Part shown: one piece after another, positions 33,983-44,076 of the stretch
Position numbering within the stretch: the stretch's first letter is position 1
Layout: every line of letters starts with the position of its first letter
Assembly: GCA_027682205.1 (NCBI GenBank)
Contig: JAQDAD010000001.1
Location: 744,001 to 808,000 of the forward strand
From: Streptococcaceae bacterium AF54-32pH5A
GTDB lineage: Bacteria > Bacillota > Bacilli > Lactobacillales > Streptococcaceae
Direction: 5' to 3'
Length of the DNA: 64,000 nt
Program-made: the position numbers and the translations under genes
Notes under the pieces: generated by a model
What the model was told of the DNA's origin: nothing
Databases searched by the model: none
Seen by the model: only the letters and a program-made list of their open reading frames with translations

Positions 33983-35820
33983 AATGTTTTTCCTTCTGTT
34001 TGATAATCCACTCTTTCTTCCGCTACTTGAGCCAATTCCACTGCTTCCTGCGGGTTCAACTTCCTCTGCACGGCCTCTGCGACAAGTCTTGGCACTCCAA
34101 CTTCGACAATCTCATCCACACTGGCTTCCTTGATTTTGGTCAGAGACTTGAAATGCTTCATAAGATTCTGCTTGCGTTTAGGCCCTAGACCGTCAATCCC
34201 ATCCAATTGGGATGAAAAGGAGTTTTTGGAGCGCAGTTGACGGTGGAAAGTGATGGCAAAACGGTGCACCTCATCTTGAATGCGTTGGAGGAGGAAAAAT
34301 TCCTGAGAATTGCGAGACAACTCCACCACCTCAAGCGGATCTCCAAAGAGCAATTCATGGGTTTGGTGCTTGTCATTCTTTTGCAGACCTGCAATTGGAA
34401 TATCCAAGCCCAGTTCCTCTTGGATGACCTGCTTAGCAATATTGACTTGCCCTTGTCCTCCATCAATGACAATCAAATCAGGAGGAGTCAAACCGTCTCG
34501 TTGAACTCGACCATAGCGTCTACGAATGACCTCTCGCATGCTGGCATAGTCGTCTGGACCCACAACCGTTTTTATCTTGTACTTACGGTAATCCTTCTTA
34601 CTGGGTTTTCCATTGACAAAGACCACCATAGCAGACACCGGACTGGTCCCCATGATATTGGAGTTGTCGAAGGACTCAATGCGAACCGGAGTTGGTATTT
34701 GAAGCAAGCGTCCTAGATTTTCAATAGCTCCTTGTGTCTTTTCGACAGATTTTTCTAGCAGATTGAACTTCTGCTCCAGACTGACACGGGCATTTTTGAT
34801 GGCTAGATTGACCAGCTGTTTTTTCTCTCCACGCTGGGGTTTGAGAATCTTGGTATCCACCAAGGCCTTGACTGCTTCTTCGTCAATATCCTGCGGAATC
34901 AATACTTCATTGGGAACTAGGTGGGATTTTTCTTGATAGAATTGTCCCACATAGGTCAAGAAGTCCTCATCCGGATCATTGTAGTAGGGGAAGAGATTGA
35001 CGTCTCGCTCGATGAGCTTGCCCTGACGGACAAAGAAAACCTGCACACACATCCAGCCCTTGTCGACGTAGTAGCCAAAGACATCCCGATTTTGGAGATC
35101 CTTGGCCATGACCCGTTGCTTGGTTCGAAGTGTTCCAATGGCCTGAATCAGATCACGGTACTCCGCCGCACGTTCAAACTCCATACTTTGCGCTGCCACT
35201 GTCATTTTGCTCTTGAGATCATCGATGATTTTATCATCCTGTCCTTTTAAGAAGTCAGAAACCTCCTGAGCCATGGACTTGAAATAGCCCTCATCCTTCT
35301 TACAGATAGTGTGGGCCATACACTGGCCGATATGGTAATAAAAACAGACCTTAGACGGCGGATTGGTACATTTCCGAAAAGGGAAAATTCGATCTAGTAG
35401 CCGCTTGATTTCATTGGCCGCACCGACATCTGGATAAGGACCAAAGTAAAGTCCGCCATCCTTTTTGACCTGTCGGGTGATTATCAAGCGTGGATAGCGC
35501 TCATTGGTGATTTTGATGAAAGGATAAGACTTATCATCCTTGAGCATGATATTGTACTTGGGCTTATTTTCCTTGATTAGGTTGATTTCTAGGAGAAGTG
35601 CCTCAATATTTGACTCAGTAACGATAAATTCAAAATCCACAATCTCAGACACCAGAGCCTCTGTTTTGGTATCATGACTGCCACGGAAATAGGATCGCAC
35701 ACGATTGCGCAGATTTTTGGCCTTTCCTACATAGATTATGGTGCCGTTTTTATCTTTGTGAATGTAGCAACCAGGACTGGTCGGCAAGAGCTCTAGTTTT
35801 GATTTGATCAAGTTATTCAT
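33979..35820 (-). CDS. uvrC: Excinuclease ABC subunit C
   Basis: Makes both incisions in nucleotide excision repair. I start it at the ATG at 35820 (613 residues, family length); the open frame goes on upstream by chance. Domains in order are GIY-YIG nuclease (about 12-90, with [18 protein letters not shown]), a Cys-rich segment ([17 protein letters not shown]), UVR domain (about 195-230, binds UvrB), the RNase H-like nuclease half and C-terminal helix-hairpin-helix ([17 protein letters not shown]). It shares a message with the downstream phosphoesterase. Confidence 0.97.
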   Translation of the reverse strand: MNNLIKSKLELLPTSPGCYIHKDKNGTIIYVGKAKNLRNRVRSYFRGSHDTKTEALVSEIVDFEFIVTESNIEALLLEINLIKENKPKYNIMLKDDKSYPFIKITNERYPRLIITRQVKKDGGLYFGPYPDVGAANEIKRLLDRIFPFRKCTNPPSKVCFYYHIGQCMAHTICKKDEGYFKSMAQEVSDFLKGQDDKIIDDLKSKMTVAAQSMEFERAAEYRDLIQAIGTLRTKQRVMAKDLQNRDVFGYYVDKGWMCVQVFFVRQGKLIERDVNLFPYYNDPDEDFLTYVGQFYQEKSHLVPNEVLIPQDIDEEAVKALVDTKILKPQRGEKKQLVNLAIKNARVSLEQKFNLLEKSVEKTQGAIENLGRLLQIPTPVRIESFDNSNIMGTSPVSAMVVFVNGKPSKKDYRKYKIKTVVGPDDYASMREVIRRRYGRVQRDGLTPPDLIVIDGGQGQVNIAKQVIQEELGLDIPIAGLQKNDKHQTHELLFGDPLEVVELSRNSQEFFLLQRIQDEVHRFAITFHRQLRSKNSFSSQLDGIDGLGPKRKQNLMKHFKSLTKIKEASVDEIVEVGVPRLVAEAVQRKLNPQEAVELAQVAEERVDYQTEGKTL

Positions 35821-35855
35821 AGTTCCATTATAGCAAAAAGCCTGTAACAGGACGA

Positions 35856-35896
35856 ACAAAAAGCCCCACCAATCACTTGATGGAGGAGCTTTTATT
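35856..35896 (-). terminator. Terminator of the matrixin-like protease gene
   Basis: AAAGCTCC-CATCA / TGGTG-GGGCTTTTT hairpin with T tail on the minus strand. Confidence 0.85.
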
Positions 35897-35921
35897 TCAT
35901 TTCAGATTGCACTGACTTCAT

Positions 35922-36623
35922 CTAGTCGCTACTGATATAGAGTTCTTGAACAGCTGTCACATCCCGAGGCTGAATCCCATAGTAGGAACCTGCCGGTTGC
36001 ATAACAGAAGTTTCGTTAGTGTGATCCAATCCGATGGCATGCCCCAGCTCATGTTCTGCCGTGTGCACGATCCGTTCATAAGAATAACCATAGTTTGGAT
36101 TGGATAGATAATGGTGATTCAGGCGAACCGTCACAGATATAAATTGATTGGTCAACAGATTGGTTTGACTCTCGGCTTGACCTGCTACAGCGGTCGATCC
36201 ATCATTCATCTCACTTGCCACAATATCTGCCTGGCTAGGATCCGCAACCACCTCAAAAGTAAAGGCTCCCGTTTGATTCCAGTTTTTTATGGCTTCTGCA
36301 TAGGCGGCTTGGAAAGTCTCATCCATCTGAGGGTCAATATAGATACGGGCTGAGGCTTGAGCCCACTTGCCTTCTGCATGTTGGTGACTGTCTGTCTGAG
36401 ACAAGACTTCCAGCCTTCCCGTCTCCTTCCATTGATTCCAGCCACCTTGACCAATCTGACTCATTTTTTCAACTTGATTGACCGCAGAATGAAAATCACC
36501 AGACAGATACCAAACCACTCCAAAAGCAATGAGTAGTAAAATAACCACCGTCCAAACCAGACGCCAGAAGAAACGCCAAATTCCCAACAGAAATCGGAAG
36601 AATAATCGAACAATCCAGAACAT
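35922..36623 (-). CDS. Membrane-anchored matrixin-like zinc metalloprotease
   Basis: M10A-like protease of 233 residues. An arginine- and tryptophan-rich N-terminus leads into one membrane helix (about 20-42). The rest should be outside the cell. The catalytic motif is HELGHAIGLDH (HExxHxxGxxH), followed by the Met-turn region SVMQPAG about ten residues later. The upstream part has the ADIVAS and DPSQ pattern of matrixin-fold domains. No cysteine-switch propeptide is seen. It is transcribed alone. The target protein is unknown; the zinc-site motif makes proteolytic activity likely. Confidence 0.88.
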   Translation of the reverse strand: MFWIVRLFFRFLLGIWRFFWRLVWTVVILLLIAFGVVWYLSGDFHSAVNQVEKMSQIGQGGWNQWKETGRLEVLSQTDSHQHAEGKWAQASARIYIDPQMDETFQAAYAEAIKNWNQTGAFTFEVVADPSQADIVASEMNDGSTAVAGQAESQTNLLTNQFISVTVRLNHHYLSNPNYGYSYERIVHTAEHELGHAIGLDHTNETSVMQPAGSYYGIQPRDVTAVQELYISSD

Positions 36624-36639
36624 GACACTCCACCTTTCA

Positions 36640-36694
36640 TAAAAATAAGAATCTATCTTAAAATCGATGGTCTCCCATAATCAAGATAGATTCT
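36640..36694 (-). terminator. Terminator of estA
   Basis: Perfect 12-pair stem AGAATCTATCTT / AAGATAGATTCT (36648-36694) followed by a T-rich tract on the minus strand. Confidence 0.85.
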
Positions 36695-36729
36695 CTATTT
36701 TACTCAAAAAAACTGAAAGAAACCTAAAA

Positions 36730-37509
36730 CTAAGATAGGCGCTCTTCCAAAACAAAGTTAATTGGTAGAGTAGCTAAAAAACGCTCCAATTGTTTTTCCC
36801 AGTAGTACCACTCATGAGTGCCAGCACTATGACTATAGATTACTTCAAAACCAAGCTTTTTGAGGTTTTTCACAGCGAGGTTATTGGCTGAGTACAGATA
36901 GTCTTGTTCGCCACACCAAGCCCAAAGTTTGGTTTTTTTATCCGATTTCGCAGCAATACTTTCAAGCGAATGAGGGCTAGCTGTCCAGTCTTTGATTTCT
37001 CCAAAAACTCCTCTCCAGTAGGCAAGTGACCCCAGATCCTGACTTTCAGGAGAAAATTCCTGAAAACTGAGTGCACCAGAAAAACTAGCCGCATGAGAAA
37101 AACAATCGGTTGCAAGAGCGAGTTTGAAGGAACCGTAGCCACCCATGGACAGACCTGCAATGAAGGTCTTTTCTCGCTTGCTGGTCATATTGGGGAAGAA
37201 ACGTTTCATAACCTGAGGCAACTCTTCTGCTAGAGCAGTAAAGTAGTTAAAACCATACTGGGTATCGGTGTACCAGCCATTGCTAGTATTGGGCATGATA
37301 ACAATGAGATTGGTTCCGCGCAACAAGCGTTCGACATTGGTACGCTTGAGCCAGCTATTTTGATTTCCTGACATTCCGTGCAAAAGATAAAGAACAGGAA
37401 TATCTTTACAATCTGGTTCAGTTACTCGACTGGCATCTGGATAAAGTACAGTGACGCCCCACTCCATATCCAAAACTTCAGAGTAATACTCGATATTCAT
37501 AACTGCCAT
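36730..37509 (-). CDS. estA: Esterase EstA (tributyrin esterase, esterase D family)
   Basis: Alpha/beta-hydrolase of 259 residues. The nucleophile is Ser121 in [11 protein letters not shown], with the acid probably in CGEQDYLY and the base in [13 protein letters not shown]. The [10 protein letters not shown] block near 44-53 forms the oxyanion hole. Pneumococcal EstA hydrolyses short-chain esters and acetyl groups from sugars. No signal peptide is seen. It starts at the ATG at 37509 with AAAGGAGACAACC before it, upstream of the rnjB terminator. Confidence 0.92.
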   Translation of the reverse strand: MAVMNIEYYSEVLDMEWGVTVLYPDASRVTEPDCKDIPVLYLLHGMSGNQNSWLKRTNVERLLRGTNLIVIMPNTSNGWYTDTQYGFNYFTALAEELPQVMKRFFPNMTSKREKTFIAGLSMGGYGSFKLALATDCFSHAASFSGALSFQEFSPESQDLGSLAYWRGVFGEIKDWTASPHSLESIAAKSDKKTKLWAWCGEQDYLYSANNLAVKNLKKLGFEVIYSHSAGTHEWYYWEKQLERFLATLPINFVLEERLS

Positions 37510-37534
37510 GGTTGTCTCCTTTTACTATTCTATA

Positions 37535-37562
37535 AGAAAAAGCCGAATTTCGACTTTTTCTG
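37535..37562 (-). terminator. Terminator of rnjB
   Basis: AAAAAGTCGA / TTCGGCTTTTT hairpin with T tail; symmetric enough to act on both strands. Confidence 0.85.
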
Positions 37563-37577
37563 TAGGTATGCTGCTTA

Positions 37578-39239
37578 TTATTTGGCTTCCATCACAACTG
37601 GCAAGATTGCTGGACGACGCTTGGTTTGATCAAAGAGATACTTGGTCAGATTGTCGCGAACCTTGCCTTTGAGATCTGCCCAATCAAAGTCATCACCTTG
37701 AAGATACTCTTCTACCGTTTGGTTAATCAATTCTGAACTTTCACGGAGAATATCAAGGCTCTTCTTGAGGTAGACAAATCCACGCGTATGAACACGGGCC
37801 TTGGCGACAATCTTCTTCTCACGACGGTTGACAGTGATCGCCACGATAAAGATTCCATCCTCTGACAAGACCTTACGGTCACGAAGGACCACATTTCCAA
37901 CATCCCCGATGGCATTTCCATCAATCAAGACATCACCTGCAGAAACTGCTCCAGCTGGGACAAAGTCTCCGTGTTCGTAGGACATGGTCGTTCCCTTTTT
38001 AGGAATGAAAATGCGTTCTGGCAACATTCCAACTGCCATGGCAGCCTTGGCATGCGCATCCAACTCACGATATTCCCCTTGGATAGGGAAGAGGTATTTT
38101 GGTTGCAAGAGATTGATCATCAACTGCAAATCACGCGCATTCCCGTGTCCAGATACTCGCAAGCTTTGGGTAATGAGTTTCACCACACCACCAGCTTGGT
38201 AGATCATGTTTTCAACACGCGCCATGACGGCTTCTTTGGCGATAGATGGAGTCGTTACGATATAGACCAAGTCCCCATCTTTGATTTCCACATAGCGGTG
38301 GCGACCGATAGACATCTTACGAAGTCCATTGATCGGTTCACCCATACGACCAGTCTCAAGAATAATCAACTCATGGTCTTCAAAACGAGACATTTCTTTG
38401 GGTTTGATCAAGAGACTTTCGTTGGCTAGAGACAATTTTTTAAGTCGAATCGCTGTTCGGACGATATTTTCAACATCAAATCCCGTCAAAACAACTCGAC
38501 GACCTGTATCCGCAGCTGCATCAAAAACCTGCTGGATACGAGAGAGGTTGCTGGCAACTGCCGCAACGATGATACGACCTTCCCAGTCTGCAATGGTCTG
38601 GGTAATTTCATCCCCAACTTCACTCTCACTCGCTACCTGGATATTGCTGTCTGCATTCGCAGAATCACTGAGGAGCGCCAAGACACCATCACGGCCAATT
38701 TCTGCCAAACGGCCAAAATCCGTCGCATAGGATTTACTAGCCGTCTGATCAAACTTGAAGTCACCTGTATAAACAATGCTGCCCTTTGGAGTTTTCAAGA
38801 CGACTCCCAAACTTTCTGGGATAGAGTGAGTCGTACGGAAGAAGGAAACCACAGTCCCTCCAAAATCAATCTCTGTATCCTCATCAATCACATGGAAGTC
38901 ATTGAATTTCTTAACCGTATCATTTCCTTTGACAAAGAGCTTCGCCAACTCGATAGTCAACTCAGAGCCAAACACAGGCACCTTAGCCTCTGCCAAGAGA
39001 TAAGGCAGAGCACCAATGGCATCCGCATGTCCGTGGGTCAAGAAAACCCCAGCGATACGATCGCTATTTTCAAAAAGGTAATCCATATTTGGTATGACGA
39101 CGTCAACCCCTAGTTGTTCATTTTCAGGGTATTTAAGCCCTGCATCCAAAACAAAAATAGATCCATCGATCTCAGCAATGTACATATTCTTCCCGTTTTC
39201 ACGCACACCACCTAGTGTTGTTAAACTGATATTACTCAT
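37578..39239 (-). CDS. rnjB: Ribonuclease J2
   Basis: Metallo-beta-lactamase/beta-CASP ribonuclease of 553 residues that pairs with RNase J1 in RNA decay. The zinc motif reads THGHADAIG (His69, His71, Asp73), with Ala74 where RNase J1 has His (HxHxDH). This loss of one ligand is the usual mark of the weakly active J2 paralogue. The beta-CASP part (GFDVENIVRTAIR) and the C-terminal domain are complete. It is the only gene on its message. CshA in this window is another part of the RNA decay machinery. Confidence 0.92.
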   Translation of the reverse strand: MSNISLTTLGGVRENGKNMYIAEIDGSIFVLDAGLKYPENEQLGVDVVIPNMDYLFENSDRIAGVFLTHGHADAIGALPYLLAEAKVPVFGSELTIELAKLFVKGNDTVKKFNDFHVIDEDTEIDFGGTVVSFFRTTHSIPESLGVVLKTPKGSIVYTGDFKFDQTASKSYATDFGRLAEIGRDGVLALLSDSANADSNIQVASESEVGDEITQTIADWEGRIIVAAVASNLSRIQQVFDAAADTGRRVVLTGFDVENIVRTAIRLKKLSLANESLLIKPKEMSRFEDHELIILETGRMGEPINGLRKMSIGRHRYVEIKDGDLVYIVTTPSIAKEAVMARVENMIYQAGGVVKLITQSLRVSGHGNARDLQLMINLLQPKYLFPIQGEYRELDAHAKAAMAVGMLPERIFIPKKGTTMSYEHGDFVPAGAVSAGDVLIDGNAIGDVGNVVLRDRKVLSEDGIFIVAITVNRREKKIVAKARVHTRGFVYLKKSLDILRESSELINQTVEEYLQGDDFDWADLKGKVRDNLTKYLFDQTKRRPAILPVVMEAK

Positions 39240-39377
39240 TTCCCCTCCGAAACCTTAGTTTATCTTGATTATAGGGTAAGTTCACCCTCTTATTCTAAAA
39301 GCTCTAAAACTTTCAGCCGAATCTTTTTCTACCATTATACCATTTTTTTTGATGATTTTCAAAATGAAGATTTGTTT

Positions 39378-39410
39378 CCAAAAAAGAGCTGGTTCCCCAA
39401 CTCTTTCCTA
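39378..39410 (-). terminator. Terminator of recJ
   Basis: AAGAGTTGG / CCAGCTCTTTTTT hairpin on the minus strand, directly beyond the recJ stop. Confidence 0.9.
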
Positions 39411-39414
39411 TCTT

Positions 39415-41637
39415 TTAGTTTTTCTCCATCAAAAAGTCATAAATTTCTTGCACCGTACCCAGCGCCATGATTTCTTGATTTTTTACGGTTTGTTTGAGAT
39501 CTTGATATATCTGACTTTCCCCGATCTCCCGCTTCGGCGCTTCTTTATTCACCGTCATGACTCCATCTTTGATCGTCACAAAACCTAGTTCTTCAAACAC
39601 TTGAATCATCTTGACCAGCAAGATTTGTTGGATATTGAGATAAGCCGCCAAATCCTTCAGCTTATAGCGAATATCAAACTCTGGAAACTGGTAAATGGTC
39701 TTGTACAATTTGGCAAACTGTTCCCTGGTCCCATAACCTGTTAGATAGTAGGCCTTGTCAATGTCGTTCTTGAAATAGACAGCGGAGAAATTCTGTTCCT
39801 GAAAAACGGTCTTCAGCAGGGTGATATCCTCAGGAATGGCTTTTACAACAACCGCTTCACTGGTCGCTAGATCTGGCAACTCTCCAGAGAAATCCAAGAC
39901 TGGAACCCCTTCTGGCAAGACTGTGTTCTTCCCACGAATGTTAAAGAGTTGAACACCTTCCACACGCGCATCCACCATCATCAACTGGAGGGCAGTTTGG
40001 CCATTCCATTGATTGACAGACAGGGTGACTGCCAATTCTAGATTCTTGGTTTGAGCGAACTCCGTCGCCCACCTACCTTGTCCGAAGGCCACCACTTCAA
40101 AACTCGCTTCTCCCTTAGAAATTTTTAGTTTGAGGTGAGTATTTCCCGCCCCCATACTGCGAGCACTCTCGACATTGAAATCCCTGATGTAAAAAACAGG
40201 TTTCTGATTGTCCATCCCAAAAGGTGCCAAACGTTCAAAACTTTTGACCGTTTCTAAGCTAAGTGTCTCTAAATCCAACTCTTCATCTAGATTTAACTTG
40301 TTCTTACCACTAGCATCTGCACCTTTTTCACGGATATGGTCTTCCAAGACCTGAGATAAATCTGAAAGCTTCTCCACTTCTAGCGTCATGCCCGCCGCAC
40401 CAGCATGGCCTCCAAAGGCGATAAAGAGCTCTCGATGGGGATCCAAGGCTTCAAAAATATCGACTGCTTCCACACTACGAGCACTACCCTTGGCACGACC
40501 GTCTTCTATATTAAGAACGATAACTGTCTGTCCCAATTCTTCCAGCAAGCGCCCAGCCACGATTCCTAGAACTCCAGGATTCCAACCTTCTTTGGCTAGG
40601 ACTTGTACCTTCTTCTCAGGATCCACCATTGTCTTGGCTTCTTCATAGATAGATTGAACAATTTCCTTACGCTCTTCGTTTTTCTGGTGAATCATAAAGG
40701 CAATCTCATGAGCTTCCTCGTCGTCAAACCCAGTCAGCAAATCAATGGCTGGGTTGGGATCGTCCAAGCGGCCTAGGGCATTCAAACGAGGGGCAATCTG
40801 AAAACCAACCGTTTCTTCTGTCACTTCGTTAGCAGCAATCCCAGCCATGTCCAGCATTTCTTGCAGACCGATGCGTTGAGTATTCCCCAACATTTCCAGA
40901 CCATACTGAACCAAGATACGATTTTCATCCGTCAAACTCACCATATCCGCAATAGTTCCGATAGCGACCAAATCAAGCAGTTCCACTTGTACTTCTTCTA
41001 AAAGGGCACAAGCCAGCTTGAAAGCCACTCCGCAACCAGCCAACTTCTTGAAGGGATAGTCCGCATCTGGATGCTCGGGATGAACAATCGCATAAGCATC
41101 TGGTAAGATTTCAGGCATAGAATGGTGGTCAGTCACAATAACATCCACTCCCATAGATTGGGCCAGTTCAATGGCTTCGTGACCAGCAACTCCATTGTCC
41201 ACTGTCACAATCAAGGAAACCCCCTCTTGCTCGATAAAGTATTTATAAACACTGGCATTGGGACCATAGCCATCGGTAAAACGATTTGGAAGATAAACAC
41301 GACACTCGGCACCAAGTTGTTCCAAACTTTCCTTAATAATCGAAGCCGAAGTCATACCATCCGCATCATAGTCACCGTAAACGAGGATATTCTCCCCTTC
41401 TTCAATGGCCTGACGAATCCGTTCCACTGCCTTGTCCATATCATGGAGCAAGTAGGGGTCATGTAAGTCCTCCAAGGAAGGCTCTAAAAACTTCTTCAGA
41501 CTTTTCTCATCCTGAATCCCTCTCTCAAATAATAATCGAGACACCTCGGGACCCAGTCCAGCCTTCTTGGCTATCTTTGTAAAATCCGCATCTTCAACTT
41601 GCGGAGCAAACTGCCATTCATAAGTAGGAGTTATCAA
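39415..41637 (-). CDS. recJ: Single-stranded-DNA exonuclease RecJ
   Basis: 5'-3' exonuclease used in recombination and mismatch repair. DHH domain motifs are YGDYDADGMTSAS, VTVDNG and VIVTDHHSMPE; the DHHA1 motif is GGHAGAAGM; an OB fold and a Firmicute-specific C-terminal domain follow. I place the start at a TTG at 41637, giving about 740 residues and an opening ITPTYEWQFAPQ as in pneumococcus. The longer frame to 41700 contains an extended -10 promoter TGTTATAAT, so its ATG would lie upstream of the message. Start confidence is moderate; identity is certain. Confidence 0.93.
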   Translation of the reverse strand: MITPTYEWQFAPQVEDADFTKIAKKAGLGPEVSRLLFERGIQDEKSLKKFLEPSLEDLHDPYLLHDMDKAVERIRQAIEEGENILVYGDYDADGMTSASIIKESLEQLGAECRVYLPNRFTDGYGPNASVYKYFIEQEGVSLIVTVDNGVAGHEAIELAQSMGVDVIVTDHHSMPEILPDAYAIVHPEHPDADYPFKKLAGCGVAFKLACALLEEVQVELLDLVAIGTIADMVSLTDENRILVQYGLEMLGNTQRIGLQEMLDMAGIAANEVTEETVGFQIAPRLNALGRLDDPNPAIDLLTGFDDEEAHEIAFMIHQKNEERKEIVQSIYEEAKTMVDPEKKVQVLAKEGWNPGVLGIVAGRLLEELGQTVIVLNIEDGRAKGSARSVEAVDIFEALDPHRELFIAFGGHAGAAGMTLEVEKLSDLSQVLEDHIREKGADASGKNKLNLDEELDLETLSLETVKSFERLAPFGMDNQKPVFYIRDFNVESARSMGAGNTHLKLKISKGEASFEVVAFGQGRWATEFAQTKNLELAVTLSVNQWNGQTALQLMMVDARVEGVQLFNIRGKNTVLPEGVPVLDFSGELPDLATSEAVVVKAIPEDITLLKTVFQEQNFSAVYFKNDIDKAYYLTGYGTREQFAKLYKTIYQFPEFDIRYKLKDLAAYLNIQQILLVKMIQVFEELGFVTIKDGVMTVNKEAPKREIGESQIYQDLKQTVKNQEIMALGTVQEIYDFLMEKN

Positions 41638-41813
41638 AAAAACATCCACTCTTTCTAAGAATTCTATCGTTTCATTATAACATGATTTAGACTTTTTCAC
41701 TATCCAGATTGCTTTTTTATAACATTTTAGTGAATTTTTTCAGATATGATTTGACAAGAACATTCTTTTGTTGTAGAATCATGTTATAAAATCTAACACA
41801 AAGGAGATCTCTC

Positions 41814-42572
41814 ATGGCTTTAGTAGAATTTAAAAACGTCGAAAAATATTACGGAGACTATCACGCACTCCGCGACATCAATCTCCGTTTTGAAAAAGGA
41901 CAAGTTGTTGTCCTGCTTGGACCTTCCGGTTCTGGGAAGTCCACTCTTATCCGTACCATCAATGGTTTGGAGGCTGTTGACAAAGGGAGTCTCCTGGTCA
42001 ATGGACACCAAGTAGCAGGTGCTAGCCAGAAAGATTTAGTTCCTCTTCGTAAGGAAGTCGGCATGGTTTTCCAGCATTTTAACCTTTATCCACACAAAAC
42101 TGTGTTAGAAAATGTAACACTGGCGCCCATGAAAGTTCTAGGAATTGATAAAAAAGAAGCTGAAAAAACAGCCCAAAAATATCTAGAATTTGTAAACATG
42201 TGGGACAAAAAAGACTCTTACCCAGCCATGCTATCTGGTGGACAAAAACAACGGATTGCCATCGCGCGCGGACTCGCCATGCATCCCGAACTCCTCCTCT
42301 TTGATGAGCCAACATCCGCCCTCGACCCTGAAACCATTGGGGATGTTCTAGCCGTTATGCAAAAACTGGCTCATGACGGGATGAACATGATCATCGTTAC
42401 CCACGAAATGGGCTTTGCCCGAGAGGTTGCAGACCGCATTATCTTTATGGCTGACGGGGAAGTTTTAGTAGATACGACAGATGTCGACGACTTTTTCGAC
42501 AATCCAAGCGAACCTCGTGCCCAACAGTTCCTCAGCAAAATTATCAACCACGAAAGTGACAAAGTCAAATAA
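41814..42572 (+). CDS. Polar amino acid ABC transporter, ATP-binding protein
   Basis: GlnQ/HisP-type ATPase of 252 residues for uptake of a polar amino acid, probably Gln, Glu or similar. Walker A GPSGSGKST (36-44), Q-loop FQHFNLYPH, signature LSGGQKQRIAIAR, Walker B LLLFDEPTSALDPE and the H-loop VTHEMGFAREV are all intact. First gene of a four-gene plus-strand operon, with AAGGAGATCTC before the ATG and a TATAATC-like -10 about 30 bases upstream. Its end lies 10 bases from the next start. Confidence 0.95.
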   Translation: MALVEFKNVEKYYGDYHALRDINLRFEKGQVVVLLGPSGSGKSTLIRTINGLEAVDKGSLLVNGHQVAGASQKDLVPLRKEVGMVFQHFNLYPHKTVLENVTLAPMKVLGIDKKEAEKTAQKYLEFVNMWDKKDSYPAMLSGGQKQRIAIARGLAMHPELLLFDEPTSALDPETIGDVLAVMQKLAHDGMNMIIVTHEMGFAREVADRIIFMADGEVLVDTTDVDDFFDNPSEPRAQQFLSKIINHESDKVK

Positions 42573-42582
42573 GGAGGCGCCT

Positions 42583-43377
42583 ATGAAAAAGAAACTCTTT
42601 TTATCCGCATTATTGATTAGCCTTTTCAGCCTTGCTGCTGCCAAACCAGTTCAGGCTGATACCAGTGTCGCAGATATTCAAAAGAGAGGCGAGCTAGTTG
42701 TCGGTGTGAAACAAGACGTTCCCAATTTCGGCTACAAGGATCCCAAGACAGGGACTTATTCTGGTATCGAAACGGACCTTGCCAAGATGATTGCGGACGA
42801 ACTCAAGGTCAAGATTCGCTACGTTCCTGTTACCGCTCAAACCCGTGGCCCCCTTCTGGACAATGAACAAGTCGATTTGGATATCGCGACCTTCACCATC
42901 ACAGACGAACGCAAAAAACTCTACAACTTCACAAGTCCCTATTATACGGATGCTTCTGGCTTTTTGGTCAATAAGTCTGCCAACATCAAAAGCATTGAAG
43001 ACCTAAACGGTAAAACGATCGGAGTTGCTCAAGGTTCCATCACCCAACGTTTGATTACCGAACTGGGTAAAAAGAAAGGTCTGACCTTTAAATTCGTCGA
43101 ACTTGGTTCTTATCCAGAATTGATTACTTCCCTTCACGCTCACCGTATTGATGCCTTTTCCGTGGACCGCTCTATCCTGTCTGGCTACACCAGTAAACGA
43201 ACAGAGCTGCTAGACGATAGTTTCAAGCCATCTGACTACGGTATCGTTACCAAGAAATCAAACACTGAGCTCAACGACTATCTTGATAACTTGGTCACTA
43301 AATGGAGCAAAGATGGCAGTTTGCAAAAACTTTATGACCGTTACAAGCTCAAACCCTCTAGCCATACTGCAGATTAA
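42583..43377 (+). CDS. Amino acid ABC transporter substrate-binding protein (no lipobox)
   Basis: Family 3 solute-binding protein of 264 residues from the ATG at 42583, which has AAGGAGGCGCCT upstream. The N-terminus is a signal peptide (KKKLFLSALLISLFSLAAA) that ends AKPVQA-DT, a signal peptidase I site. There is no lipobox Cys, unlike most Gram-positive binding proteins, so anchoring must be by another route or the protein is released. The mature domain has the two-lobe pattern with FTITDERKKLYNF and VAQGSITQRL. It is the second gene of the operon. The ligand is not decided. Confidence 0.92.
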   Translation: MKKKLFLSALLISLFSLAAAKPVQADTSVADIQKRGELVVGVKQDVPNFGYKDPKTGTYSGIETDLAKMIADELKVKIRYVPVTAQTRGPLLDNEQVDLDIATFTITDERKKLYNFTSPYYTDASGFLVNKSANIKSIEDLNGKTIGVAQGSITQRLITELGKKKGLTFKFVELGSYPELITSLHAHRIDAFSVDRSILSGYTSKRTELLDDSFKPSDYGIVTKKSNTELNDYLDNLVTKWSKDGSLQKLYDRYKLKPSSHTAD

Positions 43378-43389
43378 GGAGGATACCCC

Positions 43390-44067
43390 ATGACAGATTT
43401 ATCATCTTGGACAGCCTATTTTCAGGATTTTGGACAATTTTTCAACGGTTTCCTCTTCACCCTTGCCCTAGCGATTGGATCCTTTATCCTAGCTATGGTC
43501 TTAGGAATCATCTTTGGAGTCCTATCAACTAGCAAACATCAAATTTTAAGAATTTTGGCTCGTATCTTTGTCGAATTTTACCAAAATACTCCCCTCTTGG
43601 TACAGTTTGTTATTGTTTTTTATGGTTTGCCTCTTATCAGTGAACACACAATCATGATTCCGATTTATTGGACAGCTGTTCTCTGCGTCGGGCTCTATCA
43701 CGGAGCTTATATCGCTGAGGTTATCCGTTCAGGGATTCAGTCCATTCCTAGTGGTCAAATGGAGGCTGCCTTGTCGCAAGGTTTTACCTATATCAGTGCC
43801 ATGCGCTTGATTATCTTGCCTCAGGCCTTCCGTATCATTCTCCCTCCTTTGACCAACCAAATCGTCAACCTCATCAAGAACACCTCTACAGTTGCCATCA
43901 TCTCTGGAGTGGACTTGATGTTTGTGACCAAGTCTTGGTCAGCTCTCAACGGAAACTACATTCCAGCCTTTTTAGGCGCTGCCTTACTCTACTTTGCCCT
44001 TTGCTTCCCTGTCGCCCAGTTTGGTCGCAAGATGGAGCAAGCCAATAAAAAAGCCTATTCACTTTAG
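43390..44067 (+). CDS. Amino acid ABC transporter permease 1
   Basis: HisMQ-type permease of 225 residues with five membrane helices and the EAA loop EAALSQGFTYISAMRLIILPQAFRI (about 120-145). The N-terminal GFLFTLALAIGSFILA and the FYQNTPLLVQ segment are family marks. It follows the binding-protein gene by 12 bases and precedes the second permease by nine. With the 219-residue partner it forms the heterodimeric membrane channel. Confidence 0.94.
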   Translation: MTDLSSWTAYFQDFGQFFNGFLFTLALAIGSFILAMVLGIIFGVLSTSKHQILRILARIFVEFYQNTPLLVQFVIVFYGLPLISEHTIMIPIYWTAVLCVGLYHGAYIAEVIRSGIQSIPSGQMEAALSQGFTYISAMRLIILPQAFRIILPPLTNQIVNLIKNTSTVAIISGVDLMFVTKSWSALNGNYIPAFLGAALLYFALCFPVAQFGRKMEQANKKAYSL

Positions 44068-44076
44068 GAGGTTACT

